Origin: Sphingobium wenxiniae | GTDB taxonomy: Bacteria > Pseudomonadota > Alphaproteobacteria > Sphingomonadales > Sphingomonadaceae | Direction: 5' to 3' | Length of the DNA stretch: 64,000 nt | Assembly (NCBI RefSeq): GCF_007830065.1 | Contig: NZ_VLKK01000007.1 | Location: 62,001-126,000, forward strand | Shown: in pieces, positions 9,576 to 18,889 of the stretch | How positions within the stretch are numbered: position 1 is the stretch's first letter | Layout of the letters: each line of letters starts with the position of its first letter | The notes under the pieces: model-generated | Databases searched by the model: none | Seen by the model: only the letters and a program-made list of their open reading frames with translations | What the model was told of the DNA's origin: nothing | Program-made: the position numbers and the translations under genes

Positions 9576-10618
9576 ACGAAAGCCAGCCGCTTCTCGACAG
9601 CCTGCAACGCGCCGATCACGCGCCGGGGCGGCTGCGGCCCCACGAACAGCAGATCGACAATCCGGCTCGCGCGCGCGGCGAGAACAAGCAGCAGACCGGC
9701 CAGCAACGCCGCCGGGAAGGCGACCATGGTCGCGACCTCCGCCGCTTCGATGCCCAGAGCGCGGCAAAAGCCCATAATGAGATATATAACCGGAAAGTGG
9801 GAGACGTAGAAGATCAGCGAATGCTGCCCCATGAAGATCAGCGGGGCGCACCAGCGGGCGGCCTGTATCCAGAAGGCGGTCGCGCTGACCGCGACGATGA
9901 AGCAGAGCGCGGGCGCGGCATAAAGCGGGCCGTAGTGAAGCTCATAGATCACGGCAGCCGCCGACGCGCCGACGATGACGATCCACCCCAGCAGTGCCGC
10001 GCGCGACCGCACCACGCGCATCCACAGCGCCCAATGGCCGCCCGCCCATGATCCAAGGAAGAAGAAGGCCATCAGGTAGAAGAGCCGCTCGCCATTCTTG
10101 CTGCCGTCGGGCGCGAGGATCGCGATGCCAAAGGCGGCCGCCGCGACCAGCAGCGGCGACAGGCGGCGCAGCGGAACGGCGGCGAGATAGTAAAAGAGGA
10201 TGAAGGTCAGGAACCAGAGATAGGACTGGCCGGAGAGATATTTGAGCAACTGCATCGGCCCGTCCACCGGCGGCCCGACGATCAGCGAATAGAGGAGCGA
10301 CCAGACCAGCAGCGGCCAGAAGATCCGCCGCCCCTTGCCCAGCAGATAGAGCACGATCCCCTTGCCGAACGAACCTGCCAGCAGCAGGCCGGACAGGAAC
10401 ACCAAAGTCGGCATCCGGTAGAGCACGAACAACTGGTTGAAATCGCGCATCCATGGCGGGACCGCATAGCTGTGCCGTTCCAGGATGGTGACGGAATGGA
10501 AGGCGATCACCAGCAGGATCGCCAACCCCCGCAGCAGGTCCATCCATAATTGCCGTTCCCGCCGGGGCTGACCGGCGGGAAGGACCGGGCTTTGCGCCGG
10601 GGCGTGAGGATCGGTCAT
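9572..10618 (-). CDS. Acyltransferase 3 family membrane protein
   Basis: 348 residues from the ATG at 10618 (a second ATG lies nine codons upstream). About ten membrane helices. The first helix carries the family hallmark RGLAILLVIAFHSV with the catalytic-type histidine, and the sequence matches acyltransferase-3 proteins that O-acylate glycans, lipids or antibiotics. The substrate cannot be read from the sequence; no glycan gene cluster surrounds it. A C-terminal tail follows the last helix. Confidence 0.85.
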   Translation of the reverse strand: MTDPHAPAQSPVLPAGQPRRERQLWMDLLRGLAILLVIAFHSVTILERHSYAVPPWMRDFNQLFVLYRMPTLVFLSGLLLAGSFGKGIVLYLLGKGRRIFWPLLVWSLLYSLIVGPPVDGPMQLLKYLSGQSYLWFLTFILFYYLAAVPLRRLSPLLVAAAAFGIAILAPDGSKNGERLFYLMAFFFLGSWAGGHWALWMRVVRSRAALLGWIVIVGASAAAVIYELHYGPLYAAPALCFIVAVSATAFWIQAARWCAPLIFMGQHSLIFYVSHFPVIYLIMGFCRALGIEAAEVATMVAFPAALLAGLLLVLAARASRIVDLLFVGPQPPRRVIGALQAVEKRLAFV

Positions 10619-10742
10619 CAGGCTCTCCGCTGGCAGACGCATCATGCTGCGCCGCGCAAAACCCTATGGCCTGTGCAGAAAGGAGAACAGCCGCCATCCG
10701 TCACGCCGCACCGAAAGCGGCACGGGTCGCCGCAGCGCGGGA

Positions 10743-11099
10743 TCAGATCTTGGCTTTCCGGTATCGGGCTTCGTCGATGAGAATAGGTTCGGCGCTGTCG
10801 TCGGGCAGCGCCTTGACCGCGCGTTTGCGGTCCGCCTCCCGCTTGGCTTCATAGAGGCGGCCGGCCAGATAGGCGCCGGTCACGAACATCGCGCCCGCGG
10901 GATAGCGCAGGATCAGCCGCTTGGCGCCCATCCCCGCGAGCAGTCCGAACACACCCTTCTTGCCGGTTTCGGCGGCGACGCGGGTTCCCACCACCACGGC
11001 TCCGACACGCGCCGCCTTTCGCAGCAGGCCGAGCTTGCGGGGGGGCTTGGCCGATGCGGGGGGCACGGCCGGTTTGGCGGGGGCGGCTTTCCTCTTCAT
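10743..11099 (-). CDS. Small basic protein with a hydrophobic segment, function unknown
   Basis: 118 residues. The N-terminal 30 are Lys/Ala/Pro-rich, then a Gly/Ala/Val region that may be one or two weak membrane segments, then a charged C terminus (KREADRKRAVKALPDD). I do not recognise the family. Located between the acyltransferase and fumC, all on the same strand but with a 49-bp gap to fumC. Confidence 0.6.
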   Translation of the reverse strand: MKRKAAPAKPAVPPASAKPPRKLGLLRKAARVGAVVVGTRVAAETGKKGVFGLLAGMGAKRLILRYPAGAMFVTGAYLAGRLYEAKREADRKRAVKALPDDSAEPILIDEARYRKAKI

Positions 11100-11148
11100 A
11101 CCGCATCAATGTATCGGATCGCCGTCCGTTCCACCATGTCGTTCTGAA

Positions 11149-12534
11149 TCAGACCATATTTTCAGGGCGCACGAGCCGGTCGAAGGTCGCTTCATCCACC
11201 AGCCCCAGCGCAAGGCCCGCTTCCTTGAGGGTCAGTCCTTGCGCATGGGCGTGCTTGGCGATCTTCGCGGCGTTGTCATAGCCGATCTCCGGCGCGAGCG
11301 CCGTCACCAGCATCAGCGAGCGGTCGACCAGTTCGGCGATGCGCTTCTCATTCGCCTCCAGCCCCTCGACGCAGCGCTCGGCAAAGCTGTCCATGCCGAT
11401 AGCGAGCAGATGGATCGACCGCAGCACCGCCGCGCCGATCAGCGGCTTGAAGACGTTGAGTTCCAGATGCCCTTGCAGGCCGCCGATCGTCACCGCCTGA
11501 TGATTGCCGATCACCTGCGCGGCCACCATGGTCAGCATCTCGCACTGGGTCGGGTTGACCTTGCCCGGCATGATCGAGCTGCCCGGCTCGTTGGCGGGCA
11601 GGTCCAGTTCGCCAAGGCCCGAACGCGGGCCGCTGCCCAGCAGGCGGATGTCATTGGCGATCTTCGTCACCGCGACGGCGATGCTGTTGAGACGGCCGGA
11701 AAAGTCGACCAGCGTATCGTGGCTCGCCAGCGCCTCGAACTTGTTGGGCGCGGTTTCGAAGGGAAGGCCGGTGAGCGCCGCGATCTGTGCCGCCACATCC
11801 TCCGCGAATCCGGGGGGCGTGTTGAGGCCGGTGCCGACCGCCGTGCCGCCCTGCGCCAGCTTGGCGAGGCCATGTTCGACCAGCGGCATGGTGCGGGTGC
11901 GGGCAAGGCGGAGCTGGGCAACATAGCCGGAAAATTCCTGCCCCAGCGTCAGCGGCGTCGCATCCTGCAAATGGGTGCGGCCGATCTTGACGATGCCGCT
12001 CCACGCCTCCGCCCTGGCCAGCAGCGCGCCCTCCAGCCGTTCGAGCGCGGGGAGGAGCGCGCGGGTCGCGGCCAGCGCGGCGGCGATGTGCATCGCGGTG
12101 GGGAAGCTGTCGTTGGACGACTGGCTCATGTTTACATGGTCGTTGGGGTGGACCGGCGACTTGCCGCCGCGCGCGCCGGTCAGGATTTCGTTGGCGCGGC
12201 CCGCGATCACTTCGTTGACGTTCATGTTGGATTGGGTGCCGCTGCCCGTCTGCCAGATGACGAGCGGAAACTGGTCGTCGTGCCGGCCCGCGACGACTTC
12301 GGCGGCGGCGGTTTCTATGGCGTCGGCGAGTTTGGCGTCGAGGCCATGCCTGCGGTTCACGCGCGCGGCCGCCTGCTTCACGATGGCGAGCGCATGGATG
12401 AGGCCGATGGGCATCCGCTCGGTATCGCCGAAGGGGAAATTCTCGATGCTCCGCTGGGTCTGCGCCCCCCAATAGGCGGCGGCGGGCACGTCGATGGCGC
12501 CGATCGAGTCGGTTTCGGTACGGGTATCAGCCAT
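11149..12534 (-). CDS. fumC: Class II fumarate hydratase
   Basis: 461 residues; TCA-cycle enzyme interconverting fumarate and malate without an iron-sulphur cluster. Shows the fumarase/aspartase signature [11 protein letters not shown] and substrate blocks SSNDSFPTA and [10 protein letters not shown]. The ATG at 12534 gives [12 protein letters not shown], matching the family's N terminus; upstream codons are not similar. Ends in EMMV-type residues after the C-terminal domain. Probably a single-gene transcript. Confidence 0.97.
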   Translation of the reverse strand: MADTRTETDSIGAIDVPAAAYWGAQTQRSIENFPFGDTERMPIGLIHALAIVKQAAARVNRRHGLDAKLADAIETAAAEVVAGRHDDQFPLVIWQTGSGTQSNMNVNEVIAGRANEILTGARGGKSPVHPNDHVNMSQSSNDSFPTAMHIAAALAATRALLPALERLEGALLARAEAWSGIVKIGRTHLQDATPLTLGQEFSGYVAQLRLARTRTMPLVEHGLAKLAQGGTAVGTGLNTPPGFAEDVAAQIAALTGLPFETAPNKFEALASHDTLVDFSGRLNSIAVAVTKIANDIRLLGSGPRSGLGELDLPANEPGSSIMPGKVNPTQCEMLTMVAAQVIGNHQAVTIGGLQGHLELNVFKPLIGAAVLRSIHLLAIGMDSFAERCVEGLEANEKRIAELVDRSLMLVTALAPEIGYDNAAKIAKHAHAQGLTLKEAGLALGLVDEATFDRLVRPENMV

Positions 12535-12688
12535 GCTTCGCCTTCCAAATGAGAACAAATCGCAATAATGCAAGGGATGTAGGGCGGGAGCGGGAAAAGC
12601 CAAGAGCGATTTTTGACTGACCCGGCGGGATCGGGTGGATTCCCGCCCTTCCCTCTCCGCTCTCCCATAAAGCGGGGCGCGTCGGACG

Positions 12689-13558
12689 TCAGCGTTTCCA
12701 GCGCGCCCATATGGCGGTGGGCAGCAGCAGGCCGCGCGCTTCCTCGCGCACGGCCAGTTCGCCCGCCTCGACCGTGCCGGGCAGGTCGGCGAAAGCCTGA
12801 TTCAGCAGTTCCCCGATCGCCAGCGCCGACATCCGCACCGCATAGACGGTCAGGAACAGGAAGCGGCTGTCCGCGTCCAGCAACTGCCGGCAATGGGCGA
12901 TCAGGCCCGGCAGGTCTTCCTCCAGCCGCCACACCTCGCCATCCGGTCCGCGCCCATATTTGGGAGGATCGAGCAATATGCCGTCATAGCGCCGGTCGCG
13001 CCGCACCTCGCGCGCCACGAACTTGGCGGCGTCGTCCACGATCCAGCGGACCGGCTTGTCCTCCAGCCCCGACAGCGCCGCATTGGCCCGCGCCTGCGCC
13101 ACGGATTTCCTGGAGGCGTCGACATGCACCATCTTCGCGCCCGCCGCCGCCATCGCCAGCGTGCCCACGCCGGTATAGCCGAACAGGTTCATGACATCGG
13201 CTTGCCGCTTGTCCGCCGTCCGCTCGCGCATCCAGTCCCACACCGGCGCCATGTCGGGAAAGAAACCCAGATGGCGGAAGGGCGTGCAACTGGACTGGAA
13301 CGTCACCTCGTTCCAGGTGAGCGGCCATCCTTCGGCAGGCACGGGCTGCTCATAATACCAGCGCCCGCCGCCCTCCTCATCGGAACCGGGGACGAACTCT
13401 CCATCGGCGCGCCAGTCCCCGGTCGCGGGCGCCCACATCGCCTGCGGCTCCGGCCGGATGAAGCGGAAACGGCCATAGCGCTCCAGCTTGCGGCCATGAC
13501 CCGAATCGATGAGGCCATAATCGGCCCAGGGTTCGCCGACGAGAGTGTGGAGCTTCAT
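12689..13558 (-). CDS. Class I SAM-dependent methyltransferase (RlmI-like C-terminal domain)
   Basis: 289 residues. A methyltransferase of the PF10672/COG1092 type: SAM-binding block [20 protein letters not shown], then [16 protein letters not shown], and the catalytic-type LDPPKYGRG. Relatives act on 23S rRNA cytosines (RlmI, RlmK), but this protein lacks an N-terminal PUA domain, so the target is uncertain. It begins 8 bp after the thrC stop and is the last gene of the DUF983-SURF1-thrC operon. Confidence 0.85.
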   Translation of the reverse strand: MKLHTLVGEPWADYGLIDSGHGRKLERYGRFRFIRPEPQAMWAPATGDWRADGEFVPGSDEEGGGRWYYEQPVPAEGWPLTWNEVTFQSSCTPFRHLGFFPDMAPVWDWMRERTADKRQADVMNLFGYTGVGTLAMAAAGAKMVHVDASRKSVAQARANAALSGLEDKPVRWIVDDAAKFVAREVRRDRRYDGILLDPPKYGRGPDGEVWRLEEDLPGLIAHCRQLLDADSRFLFLTVYAVRMSALAIGELLNQAFADLPGTVEAGELAVREEARGLLLPTAIWARWKR

Positions 13559-13565
13559 GCCCGCA

Positions 13566-14966
13566 TTATGCCCGCGGCGTCGCGCGCTCCGCGACATAGG
13601 CGGTGACGGCCTCGAACGTGCCGGGCAGCTTGGCATAGCTTTCCTCCCGCGCGAACAGGTCGCCCACGCGCGGCGGCAGCGGCGGGCGGGTGCCGGTCGC
13701 GCGCTCCACCGCGTCGCGGAACTTGGCGGCGTGCGCCGTCGCCAGCGTCACCACCGGAACCGACGGATCGACGTCCATCGCCCGCGCCGCCGCAAGGCCG
13801 ATGGCGCTGTGCGGATCGATGATCTGGCCCGCCGCGTCATAGGCCCAGCGCATCGCCATGGTCATGCCGTCCGCATCGACGCGGGTGGAAGCGAACAGCT
13901 TCGACGCGCCGTCGCGCTGGGCGTTGGTGAGGCGCATGGCCTTGCTCGCTTCGAAGCCGTGCATCTGCTGCGCCAACGCCTTGCCGTCGCGCCCGCCTGC
14001 GTCGAACAGCAGCCGTTCGAAGTTCGAGCTGACCTGGATGTCCATGCTGGGCGTCGCGGTCGGCACCACCTGCCCCTGGCTGTAGTCGCCTTCGGACAGG
14101 GCGCGGTGCAGGATGTCGTTGACGTTGGTCGCGACCATCAGCCTGGCGACCGGCAGACCCATCTGCGCGGCGACATAGCCCGCGAACACATCGCCGAAAT
14201 TGCCGGTGGGGACAGAGAAGGCGACCGGCCGTTCCGGCGCGCCCAGACGGACGGCGGCGTAGAAATAATAGACGACCTGCGCCATCAGCCGCGCCCAGTT
14301 GATGCTGTTGACGGCGGACAGGTTGAACCGGCGCGAGAAGTCCGCGTCGTTGAACATCGCCTTCACCAGCGCCTGCGCGTCGTCGAAGCTGCCGTCGATG
14401 GCGATGTTGTAGACATTGGGCGCGCGCACCGTCGTCATCTGCCGCCGCTGCACGTCGGACACGCGGCCTTCGGGATGCAGCATGAAGATGTCGACCTTCG
14501 CCCGGCCCGCCACCGCGTCGATCGCGGCCGATCCGGTGTCGCCGGACGTCGCGCCGACAATGGTGAGGTGATCCTCACGGCGCGACAGGAAGCGTTCGAA
14601 CAGTTCCCCCAGCAATTGCAGCGCCACGTCCTTAAACGCCAGCGTCGGGCCGTGGAACAGTTCCAGCAGCCAGTGGCGATGGTCGAGCTGGACCAGAGGC
14701 GTCACCGCATCGTGGCTGAATCGGCCATAAGCGGCTTCGCACAGTTCGCGCAGTTCCTCTTCACCCAGCGATCCGGTCACGAAGGGGGCCATGACGCGCA
14801 CGGCGGTTTCCACATAGGACAGGCCGGCGAGGGCGCGAATGTCGTCGGGCGAGAAGCTGGGCCAGCTTTCCGGGACATAAAGCCCCCCGTCGGACGCCAG
14901 CCCAGCCAGCGTCACATCTTCAAAACCCAGCGCAGGCGCGCTCCCTCTGGTGCTCACATATTGCAT
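13566..14966 (-). CDS. thrC: Threonine synthase
   Basis: 466 residues; PLP enzyme converting O-phosphohomoserine to threonine. The PLP-binding lysine is K112 in HGPTLAFKD. Other blocks: GATSGDTGSAAI and SVPTGNFGDVFAGY. The start ATG 14966 gives MQYVSTRGSAPALGFED, the standard N terminus. It follows surf1 by 44 bp and is followed by a methyltransferase; in sphingomonads thrC is often downstream of SURF1, so transcription is probably shared. Confidence 0.97.
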   Translation of the reverse strand: MQYVSTRGSAPALGFEDVTLAGLASDGGLYVPESWPSFSPDDIRALAGLSYVETAVRVMAPFVTGSLGEEELRELCEAAYGRFSHDAVTPLVQLDHRHWLLELFHGPTLAFKDVALQLLGELFERFLSRREDHLTIVGATSGDTGSAAIDAVAGRAKVDIFMLHPEGRVSDVQRRQMTTVRAPNVYNIAIDGSFDDAQALVKAMFNDADFSRRFNLSAVNSINWARLMAQVVYYFYAAVRLGAPERPVAFSVPTGNFGDVFAGYVAAQMGLPVARLMVATNVNDILHRALSEGDYSQGQVVPTATPSMDIQVSSNFERLLFDAGGRDGKALAQQMHGFEASKAMRLTNAQRDGASKLFASTRVDADGMTMAMRWAYDAAGQIIDPHSAIGLAAARAMDVDPSVPVVTLATAHAAKFRDAVERATGTRPPLPPRVGDLFAREESYAKLPGTFEAVTAYVAERATPRA

Positions 14967-15010
14967 GATGGGAAAGCGCGGTAACGGCGCGCGGCCTTCC
15001 GGGCAAGCTT

Positions 15011-15643
15011 TTAGCGCGATCCGGCCTTCCGGCGGAGCGCGAGGATATAGATCAGCACCGCCACGGCGGCGAAGAGGAACCATTGCACGGCATAGGCCAG
15101 ATGGTTGTTGGGCACGTCCTCCACGCTGGGCGGCGCGAGGGGCTTGAGGCCCGCGGGAGCCTGCCGCGCGATCAGCATGGGGCGAAGCGGCATCGCCCGC
15201 CCGCCCAGCCGCGACAGGAACGAGCGATGGTCCGGCTCTTGCGAAACCCATCCGGCCACCTGCCCGCCGGCCCATTGCGGCCGGGCGTCGGGCCGTTGCC
15301 CCACGCCCAGTGCGACCAGCACGCCCGGCCCTTCGGCCCCGGTGGCGCAGTGGGCGATATGGCGGTAGCCCATGGACCCGTCCGCCGCCCGGCCCGCCTC
15401 GACCTGCCACTGCACGACCCGCAGGCAATGAACGGAGGATGGGCGGAAGAGGATTTCAGGATCGACCGGAGGCATGACGGGAAAGGTCACGGCGGCCCGG
15501 CCCGGATTGGCCGCCGCCAGCGCCAGCATCGCTTCCTTCTCGCCGCGCCGCTGCAACTGCCAGATGCCAAGGGCGATCATCGCCAGCACGGCTCCGGCGA
15601 CGATGACGGTGGCGATCAGCGGCAAGGGGCGGCGGGCGGTCAT
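15011..15643 (-). CDS. SURF1 family cytochrome oxidase biogenesis protein
   Basis: 210 residues with an N-terminal and a C-terminal membrane helix flanking a periplasmic domain, the SURF1 layout. SURF1 helps insert haem a into cytochrome c oxidase subunit I. The first helix ends GIWQLQRRGEKE, a SURF1 hallmark; the C-terminal NNHLAYAVQWFLFA is the second. Its ATG overlaps the stop of the DUF983 gene (ATGA). The oxidase operon itself is 23 kb away at 38.7-44 kb, whereas the two are commonly adjacent. Confidence 0.93.
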   Translation of the reverse strand: MTARRPLPLIATVIVAGAVLAMIALGIWQLQRRGEKEAMLALAAANPGRAAVTFPVMPPVDPEILFRPSSVHCLRVVQWQVEAGRAADGSMGYRHIAHCATGAEGPGVLVALGVGQRPDARPQWAGGQVAGWVSQEPDHRSFLSRLGGRAMPLRPMLIARQAPAGLKPLAPPSVEDVPNNHLAYAVQWFLFAAVAVLIYILALRRKAGSR

Positions 15644-15888
15644 GAGCCGGTTTTATCCGCGATGCGGCCTTCGCGCGCCCTGTTGCGATATTCGAGGGTC
15701 AGGAAAGCCGCCGGTCCGTCGCCGACGTTGAACTGTTCATAATCAAGCCCGCATGGGCGGCAGGACGGCGCGAAACGCACCGGCCCCGCGAAGAGCGCGG
15801 GCGCGGAGCAGCGCGGGCACATGCCCTTCACCGCCGCGCGGAGGAGGGGGACCGCCGCGGAAGAGGCCGGATCATCCTGCGTCGCCAT
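15640..15888 (-). CDS. DUF983 family protein lacking its membrane hairpin
   Basis: 82 residues. The N-terminal half has the usual zinc-ribbon-like CPRC...CRPCGLDYEQFNVGDGPAAFLTL. Normal members are about 120-130 residues and continue with two membrane helices, which are missing here. The last 15 residues (EYRNRAREGRIADKTGS) look like the normal cytoplasmic tail, so the protein appears to have lost an internal in-frame segment rather than been cut short. The ATGA overlap with surf1 is kept. Probably no longer a membrane protein; function, if any, unclear. Confidence 0.75.
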   Translation of the reverse strand: MATQDDPASSAAVPLLRAAVKGMCPRCSAPALFAGPVRFAPSCRPCGLDYEQFNVGDGPAAFLTLEYRNRAREGRIADKTGS

Positions 15889-16028
15889 CGCTTCCTCCCA
15901 TACTGCCCAAGCCCCGAAAGAAGGCGACTATGTAGCCTGCAAATGCCGATCATGCGACGGTTGTTTTCGGGCAGGAGGGGACATCCTGGGAAGAGAGATG
16001 GCGAAGCAAGTCATGCGCTTCGCTTCGC

Positions 16029-16775
16029 CTATCTCTCCACGCGGATCTCGAACAGCTTGGGCCAGTTCTTCCCCGTGACGAACAGCCGGTCGCCCGCCGC
16101 GTCATAGGCGATGCCGTTCGCCACGGCTTCGCTGTCGCGCACGCCCGCGTCTTTCAGCAGCGGCGCGATGTCGATCCAGTCGATGACGCCGCCGGTGCGC
16201 GGGTCGATGCGGGCGATTCGGGTGTCGTACCAGATGTTCGCCCAGACCTCTCCCCTCACCCATTCCAGTTCGTTGAGCCGGTCGACCGGGCGGCCGTTCC
16301 AGGTGACGGTGATGCGGCGCTCTTCCGTCAGCGTGTCGGGATCGAGGAAGCGAAGCTGCGCGCTGCCGTCGCTCATGATAAGGCTGCGTCCGTCCTGCGT
16401 CAGGCCCCAGCCCTCGCCCTTGTAGCGGAAGGTCGAGACGGGAGAGAAATCCCCCAGCTTCCACACGAAGCCGCGCTCATGCTGCCATGTCAGGCTGACG
16501 ATCCGGTCCTTCCAGTGGGCGATGCCCTCCCCGAAATAGGGGCGGGCAAGGGTGCGGCGCTGGAGAACCCTGCCGTCCTTCAGGCGGACCTTGCGGATTT
16601 CCGACCGGCCCGCGAGTCCCGTGCTTTCGTAGAGCGCGCCGTCATGGAAGAACAGGCCCTCGGTGAAGGCGGCGGGGTCATGGGGATAGCTTTTGACAAG
16701 CTCCCATGGCGTGTCGGCCCGCGCTGGCGCGATCAGGAACAGCGCGCCGATGAGCGCGAGCGGGAGGCGCTTCAT
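16029..16775 (-). CDS. Glutaminyl-peptide cyclotransferase (plant/bacterial type)
   Basis: 248 residues with a Sec signal peptide ending ALIGALFLIAPARA, so periplasmic. It matches the PF05096 five-bladed propeller cyclase: PHDPAAFTEGL, STGLAGRSEIR and NELEWVRGEVWANIW are the family blocks. The enzyme converts N-terminal glutamine to pyroglutamate. The start overlaps the ygfZ stop by 4 bp, indicating translational coupling. Confidence 0.9.
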   Translation of the reverse strand: MKRLPLALIGALFLIAPARADTPWELVKSYPHDPAAFTEGLFFHDGALYESTGLAGRSEIRKVRLKDGRVLQRRTLARPYFGEGIAHWKDRIVSLTWQHERGFVWKLGDFSPVSTFRYKGEGWGLTQDGRSLIMSDGSAQLRFLDPDTLTEERRITVTWNGRPVDRLNELEWVRGEVWANIWYDTRIARIDPRTGGVIDWIDIAPLLKDAGVRDSEAVANGIAYDAAGDRLFVTGKNWPKLFEIRVER

Positions 16776-17509
16776 CCGGCGGCCCGCTCTCCGATGGCGG
16801 CGGCGAGCCAGCCGGGCAGCGCGGCGGGGTCCAGACCCTCCACCCGGCGCAACTCGATGGAAAGGCCCAGGTCCGGCAGGGCGGCGCGCTGGCGCTTTTC
16901 GTCGGCCTCCCCCAGCGGCACGGCGATGAGGCGGCGGCTCACCTTGTTGCGGTAATGCATCCGCGCGGTGTTTTCCTGCCCGACATAGCAGCCCTTGTCA
17001 TAGTCGACGCCGTGCAGTTCCTCCGCATTGGTTTCGAGCCAGAGCGTCTGGTCCTGCCCCAGTTCCGCCGCGCCCTCGAACACGCCCAATGACAGCCGAT
17101 GGGCGCGGAAGGCGGGGGAGGCGTCGCCTTCCTCCGGCGCGGCCAGCCAGCGATGGCCGAGCGCGGGCAGGCGCGGATCGAGCGGCCTGTCGGCGGCATC
17201 GAGCGACCAATGCACGGCAAGGCCCTCCTCCCGCGCGATCGTCACCTTGCGGCGCAGGCGGTAGAGGGTGAGGCGTTTCGCCAGCGCGTCGGCCTGGCTT
17301 CCTTCGCAGTCGATCAGCACATCATCGCCGTCCGCCCACAGGATGAAGTCGAACAGCGCCTTTCCCTGCGGCGTCAGCAGGCCGGTCCAGCGCGGCTCGC
17401 CCTCTTTCAAGCCCGGCACGTCGCGCGTCAGCAGGCCCTGGAGGAAGGAGCGGGCGTCCTCGCCCGAAATTCTCAAGATCGCGCGGTCGCGAAGGGTGGT
17501 GCCGGTCAT
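16772..17509 (-). CDS. ygfZ: YgfZ/GcvT-domain folate-binding protein (iron-sulphur assembly)
   Basis: 245 residues. The diagnostic K-G-C-Y-x-G-Q-E motif is present as KGCYVGQENTARM, containing the redox cysteine. YgfZ (IBA57 in mitochondria) assists maturation of certain iron-sulphur enzymes such as MiaB with folate as cofactor. N terminus MTGTTLRDRAILRISGEDA is typical. Start at 17509, leaving a 48-bp divergent gap to pyrC on the opposite strand. Confidence 0.93.
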   Translation of the reverse strand: MTGTTLRDRAILRISGEDARSFLQGLLTRDVPGLKEGEPRWTGLLTPQGKALFDFILWADGDDVLIDCEGSQADALAKRLTLYRLRRKVTIAREEGLAVHWSLDAADRPLDPRLPALGHRWLAAPEEGDASPAFRAHRLSLGVFEGAAELGQDQTLWLETNAEELHGVDYDKGCYVGQENTARMHYRNKVSRRLIAVPLGEADEKRQRAALPDLGLSIELRRVEGLDPAALPGWLAAAIGERAAG

Positions 17510-17557
17510 CGGCTTTAGGTAGGACAGGCGCGTCCCATATCCAAGCGGTGAACCATC

Positions 17558-18889
17558 ATGGCCCAGACTTTCGACCTGATCCTCAAGAACGGCACCGTGC
17601 ACACGCCGGGCGGCGCGGAAAGCGTGGATGTGGGCGTGCGGGGCGGGCGGATCGCCGCCATCGGCACAGGGCTGGGCGACGCGGGCGAGGTGATCGACTG
17701 CGCGGGCCTGGACGTGCTGCCCGGCTGCATCGACAGCCAGGTGCATTTCCGCGAGCCGGGCCTCGAATATAAGGAAGACCTCGAATCGGGCAGCCGCGCG
17801 GCGGTGCTGGGCGGCGTCACGGCCGTGTTCGAAATGCCCAACACCAATCCCAATACCGACAGCGCCGAACGCGTCCATGACAAGCTGTCCCGCGCGCACC
17901 ATCGCATGTGGTGCGATCATGCCTTCTATGTCGGCGCGACGGCGGACAATGCCGAGCAACTCGGGGAACTGGAGCGTATCCCCGGCACGGCGGGGGTGAA
18001 GATCTTCATGGGCGCATCGACCGGCAGCCTGCTGGTGGACGACGACGATGCGCTTTCCCGCGTGCTGGCGAGCGGCTGGCGGCGCGTCGCCATCCATGCC
18101 GAGGACGAGGCGCGGATGAATGCGCGTAAGGATCTGCGCGTGGAGGGCGATCCGTCCTCCCACCCCGTCTGGCGCGACGATGAAAGCGCGATGATCGCCA
18201 CGAAGCGCATCATCGCCCTTGCCCGCAAGGCGCGGCGGCGCATCCACATATTGCATGTGACGACGCCCGCCGAACTGGAATATATCGGCCAGAACAAGGA
18301 CATCGCGACCTGCGAGGTGACGCCGCAGCATCTGACATTGGCGGCGGAGGATGCCTATCCGCGCCTTGGCACCCATGCCCAGATGAACCCGCCGATCCGG
18401 TCCGGCGCGCACCGCGAGGGTCTCTGGCGCTGGCTCAATCAGGGCGTGCCCGATGTGCTGGGCAGCGACCATGCGCCCCATACCATTGAGGAAAAAGCGA
18501 AGGTCTATCCCGCCTCGCCCAGCGGGATGCCGGGGGTGCAGACGCTCGTGCCGCTGCTGCTCAACCATGTGGCGGAGGGGCGGCTCACGCTGCGTCGCTT
18601 CATCGAACTCACTTCTTCCGGACCGCAGCGCGTGTTCGGGCTGGTGGGCAAGGGCCGGATCGCGCTCGGCTATGACGCCGACTTCACCGTGGTCGACCTC
18701 AAGAAACGGTGGACGGTCGGGAGCGACTGGCTCGCCTCACGCTGCGGCTGGTCGCCTTTCGAGGGCATGGACCTCACCGGCAAGGCGGTCGGGACGATCA
18801 TTCGCGGCCATCGCGTGATGTGGGAAGACGCCCTCGCCAACGAAGCCGTGGGCGAGCCGGTGCGTTTCGAAGCGACGGAATTTTCCTAA
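17558..18889 (+). CDS. pyrC: Dihydroorotase (class I type)
   Basis: 443-residue amidohydrolase for the third step of pyrimidine synthesis. Family blocks: DVLPGCIDSQVHFREPG, the zinc-bridging region around GVKIFMG, HILHVTTPAEL, and GSDHAPHTIEEK. The first metal motif reads Q-V-H-F-R where most class I enzymes have H-V-H-L-R; I recall this Q variant as common in alphaproteobacterial members, so it need not mean loss of activity. Stop overlaps the convergent rarD stop. Confidence 0.9.
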   Translation: MAQTFDLILKNGTVHTPGGAESVDVGVRGGRIAAIGTGLGDAGEVIDCAGLDVLPGCIDSQVHFREPGLEYKEDLESGSRAAVLGGVTAVFEMPNTNPNTDSAERVHDKLSRAHHRMWCDHAFYVGATADNAEQLGELERIPGTAGVKIFMGASTGSLLVDDDDALSRVLASGWRRVAIHAEDEARMNARKDLRVEGDPSSHPVWRDDESAMIATKRIIALARKARRRIHILHVTTPAELEYIGQNKDIATCEVTPQHLTLAAEDAYPRLGTHAQMNPPIRSGAHREGLWRWLNQGVPDVLGSDHAPHTIEEKAKVYPASPSGMPGVQTLVPLLLNHVAEGRLTLRRFIELTSSGPQRVFGLVGKGRIALGYDADFTVVDLKKRWTVGSDWLASRCGWSPFEGMDLTGKAVGTIIRGHRVMWEDALANEAVGEPVRFEATEFS

